From NCBI GenBank assembly GCA_045579665.1, contig JAZNMO010000063.1:1-16447 (forward strand): a stretch of 16,447 bases of DNA. The letters run 5' to 3'. This DNA comes from COE1 sp045579665 (GTDB lineage Bacteria > Bacillota > Clostridia > Lachnospirales > Lachnospiraceae). The stretch's first letter is position 1; the number at the start of each line of letters is the position of its first letter. A program made the translations under genes and the position numbers. This document shows positions 15,175 through 16,447 of the stretch, in pieces. Below the pieces are notes generated by a model. That model was not told the origin of the DNA. It worked only from the letters and a program-made list of their open reading frames with translations, and did no database searches.

Positions 15175-15186
15175 GGAGGGAAAGTA

Positions 15187-15450
15187 ATGGTAAGCCAAAA
15201 GGTAGTAATTAAGAACCCAACAGGGCTACATCTTCGACCGGCAGGTATATTATGCAAGGAAGCGATGGAATATAAGTCGCTGATAACCTTTACGTTTCGT
15301 GGAAATACAGCAAATGCGAAGAGTGTGCTGAGTGTTTTGGGCGCATGCATTAAATGTGGCGATGAGATTGAATTATTTTGCGAAGGAGCAGACGAAGAAG
15401 AGGCTTTGGCCGGTATGGTGAAGGCAATTGAGGATGGTCTTGGTGAATAG
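15187..15450 (+). CDS. ptsH: Phosphocarrier protein HPr
   Basis: Small PTS protein that passes phosphate from enzyme I to sugar-specific EIIA, and in Firmicutes also controls catabolite repression. 87 residues, normal size. His15 in the motif GLHLRPA is the enzyme I phosphorylation site, and Ser46 (AKSVL, residues 44-48) is the HPr kinase site, so both transport and regulatory functions should be intact. The presence of His15 excludes the Crh paralogue. GGAGGG (15175-15180) is 6 bases before the ATG. No ptsI (enzyme I) follows; a long-form leuA does, 58 bases later. Two Cys residues (54 and 57, ACIKCG) lie close together, which is less usual for HPr. It could be one of several HPr copies in the genome. 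Confidence 0.95.
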   Translation: MVSQKVVIKNPTGLHLRPAGILCKEAMEYKSLITFTFRGNTANAKSVLSVLGACIKCGDEIELFCEGADEEEALAGMVKAIEDGLGE

Positions 15451-15462
15451 AGGATAGAATGT

Positions 15463-15484
15463 CAGCCCGAAGTAGTTCGGGCTG
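15463..15484 (+). terminator. Hairpin between ptsH and leuA, possible partial terminator
   Basis: A perfect 9-bp stem CAGCCCGAA (15463-15471) with TTCGGGCTG (15476-15484) around GTAG, 12 bases after the ptsH stop. It is followed only by TTATCAT, a poor U-tract, so it may end transcription inefficiently or act as an RNA stability element for ptsH. Confidence 0.5.
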
Positions 15485-15508
15485 TTATCATAAGAGGGAG
15501 GAAAGGAT

Positions 15509-16447
15509 ATGTTGAATTATAAGAGATACAAGAAGAATCCGGTAGTAGATTATCCGGAGAGAGAATGGCCGAATAAAGAGATTGAAAAAGCACCGATTTG
15601 GTGTAGTGTAGATTTACGTGACGGTAATCAGGCATTGATTGAACCGATGGTAGTACAGGAAAAAATTGAGATGTTCGAGTTCCTTGTAGATATGGGCTTT
15701 AAGGAGATTGAAATTGGATTCCCATCTGCCAGCCAGATTGAGTTCGATTTCCTTCGTCAGTTGATTGACAGACGTTTGATTCCTGATGATGTTCGTGTAC
15801 AGGTACTTGTTCAGTGTCGTGAAGAATTAATTGATAGAACCTTCGAGGCGATTGAGGGGCTGAAAGAGGTTGTAGTACATATTTATAATTCCACATCTAC
15901 TCTTCAGAGAGATGTTGTATTCAACATGGATAGAGAACAGATTATTGATATTGCCATTAAGGGTACACAAATGGTGAAGGAGCGTGCAGCAAAGTTCCCG
16001 GGTAAGATTATTTTAGAGTATTCACCGGAGAGCTTTACAGGAACAGAGCTTGATTTTGCTTTAGATATCTGTACGGCTGTTCAGGAGACATGGGGAGCAA
16101 CAAAGGAGAATCCGATTATTATTAATCTTCCTTCTACTGTTGAGATAAATACACCAAATGTTTATGCAGATCAGATTGAATGGATGGATAGACATTTTAA
16201 GAATCGTGAAAGTATTATTTTAAGCGTACATCCACATAATGATAGAGGAACAGGTGTTGCGGCGGCAGAGCTTGCTCTTCTTGCAGGTGCAGACCGTGTA
16301 GAGGGTACGCTGTTTGGTAATGGTGAGAGAACAGGTAATGTAGATGTGCTTACTCTTGCTTATAATATGTTTAGTCAAGGTATTAATCCAGAGTTAAATA
16401 TAGAACATATAATGGATATTGCTAGTGTATATGAAAGATGTTGTAAA
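15509..16447 (+). CDS. leuA: 2-isopropylmalate synthase, long form, 3' end outside window
   Basis: First committed enzyme of leucine synthesis, joining acetyl-CoA and 2-oxoisovalerate. 313 codons are visible and the frame is open at the right edge. Family marks: DLRDGNQ (residues 35-41) with the metal-binding Asp, HPHND (241-245) with the metal-binding histidines, and GNGERTGN (270-277), all of the HMG-lyase-like TIM barrel. The start KAPIWCSVDLRDGNQALIEP and the NKEIEKAP lead-in are typical of the long LeuA class found in actinobacteria, yeast and many clostridia, not the short enteric type. The C-terminal regulatory domain that binds leucine lies beyond the window. GGGAGG (15496-15501) is 7 bases before the ATG. 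No leader peptide or T-box fits in the 58-base gap, so control may be read-through from ptsH or feedback on the enzyme. Confidence 0.93.
   Translation, partial: MLNYKRYKKNPVVDYPEREWPNKEIEKAPIWCSVDLRDGNQALIEPMVVQEKIEMFEFLVDMGFKEIEIGFPSASQIEFDFLRQLIDRRLIPDDVRVQVLVQCREELIDRTFEAIEGLKEVVVHIYNSTSTLQRDVVFNMDREQIIDIAIKGTQMVKERAAKFPGKIILEYSPESFTGTELDFALDICTAVQETWGATKENPIIINLPSTVEINTPNVYADQIEWMDRHFKNRESIILSVHPHNDRGTGVAAAELALLAGADRVEGTLFGNGERTGNVDVLTLAYNMFSQGINPELNIEHIMDIASVYERCCK

Noticed and set aside
15451..15508. T-box or leader-peptide attenuator upstream of leuA
   Set aside because: The gap is too short for a T-box, contains no leucine-rich small frame, and shows only one simple hairpin.
1..16447. 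CRISPR arrays, insertion sequences, tRNA or rRNA genes, phage genes
   Set aside because: No regularly spaced repeats, transposase or integrase motifs, tRNA-like cloverleafs or rRNA sequence were seen on either strand.

Overview
The window looks like a chromosomal segment of a motile, low-to-moderate GC member of the Clostridia, most likely Lachnospiraceae. This rests on Gram-positive synteny (mbl-flhO-flhP; comF-yvyF; cdaA-cdaR-glmM), strong GGAGG-type ribosome binding sites, the long form of LeuA, and codon usage rich in AAG/GAG with overall GC near 40%. The species is not determined. Almost everything is housekeeping DNA. I do not see a clear new multi-gene system, but a few spots deserve a look.

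Layout. (1) 2-2176: the 3' three quarters of uvrA, closed by a near-symmetric hairpin (2194-2232) that can serve both converging genes. (2) 2259-3026, minus strand: a lone PlsC-like acyltransferase gene, AT-richer than its surroundings and divergent at the motif III position, followed (reading from its promoter side) by a 23-bp operator-like palindrome. (3) 3027-3520: a gene-poor gap with a compact multi-hairpin element (about 3144-3290) and the mbl promoter. (4) 3521-6711: a flagellar/cell-shape operon, mbl-flhO-flhP-flgJ (rod-binding domain only), ended by a classic terminator. (5) 6748-15118: a tightly packed run recD2-comF-yvyF-two unrecognised membrane proteins-cdaA-cdaR-glmM, with gene overlaps at recD2/comF and cdaA/cdaR. 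(6) 15128-15450: ptsH (HPr) behind its own likely promoter. (7) 15509-end: the 5' part of a long-form leuA.

How the genes work together. Mbl organises lateral wall synthesis while FlhO/FlhP/FlgJ build the distal rod that passes through that wall. RecD2 and ComF belong to DNA repair and DNA uptake. YvyF is a zinc-ribbon protein normally found with flagellar late genes. CdaA makes c-di-AMP, CdaR regulates it from outside the membrane, and GlmM makes glucosamine-1-phosphate for peptidoglycan and also binds and restrains CdaA in studied Firmicutes. The two unknown membrane proteins sit just upstream of this module in the same direction and with short gaps, so they are the best candidates here for an undescribed role in envelope or c-di-AMP physiology. 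HPr and LeuA link to sugar transport control and leucine synthesis.
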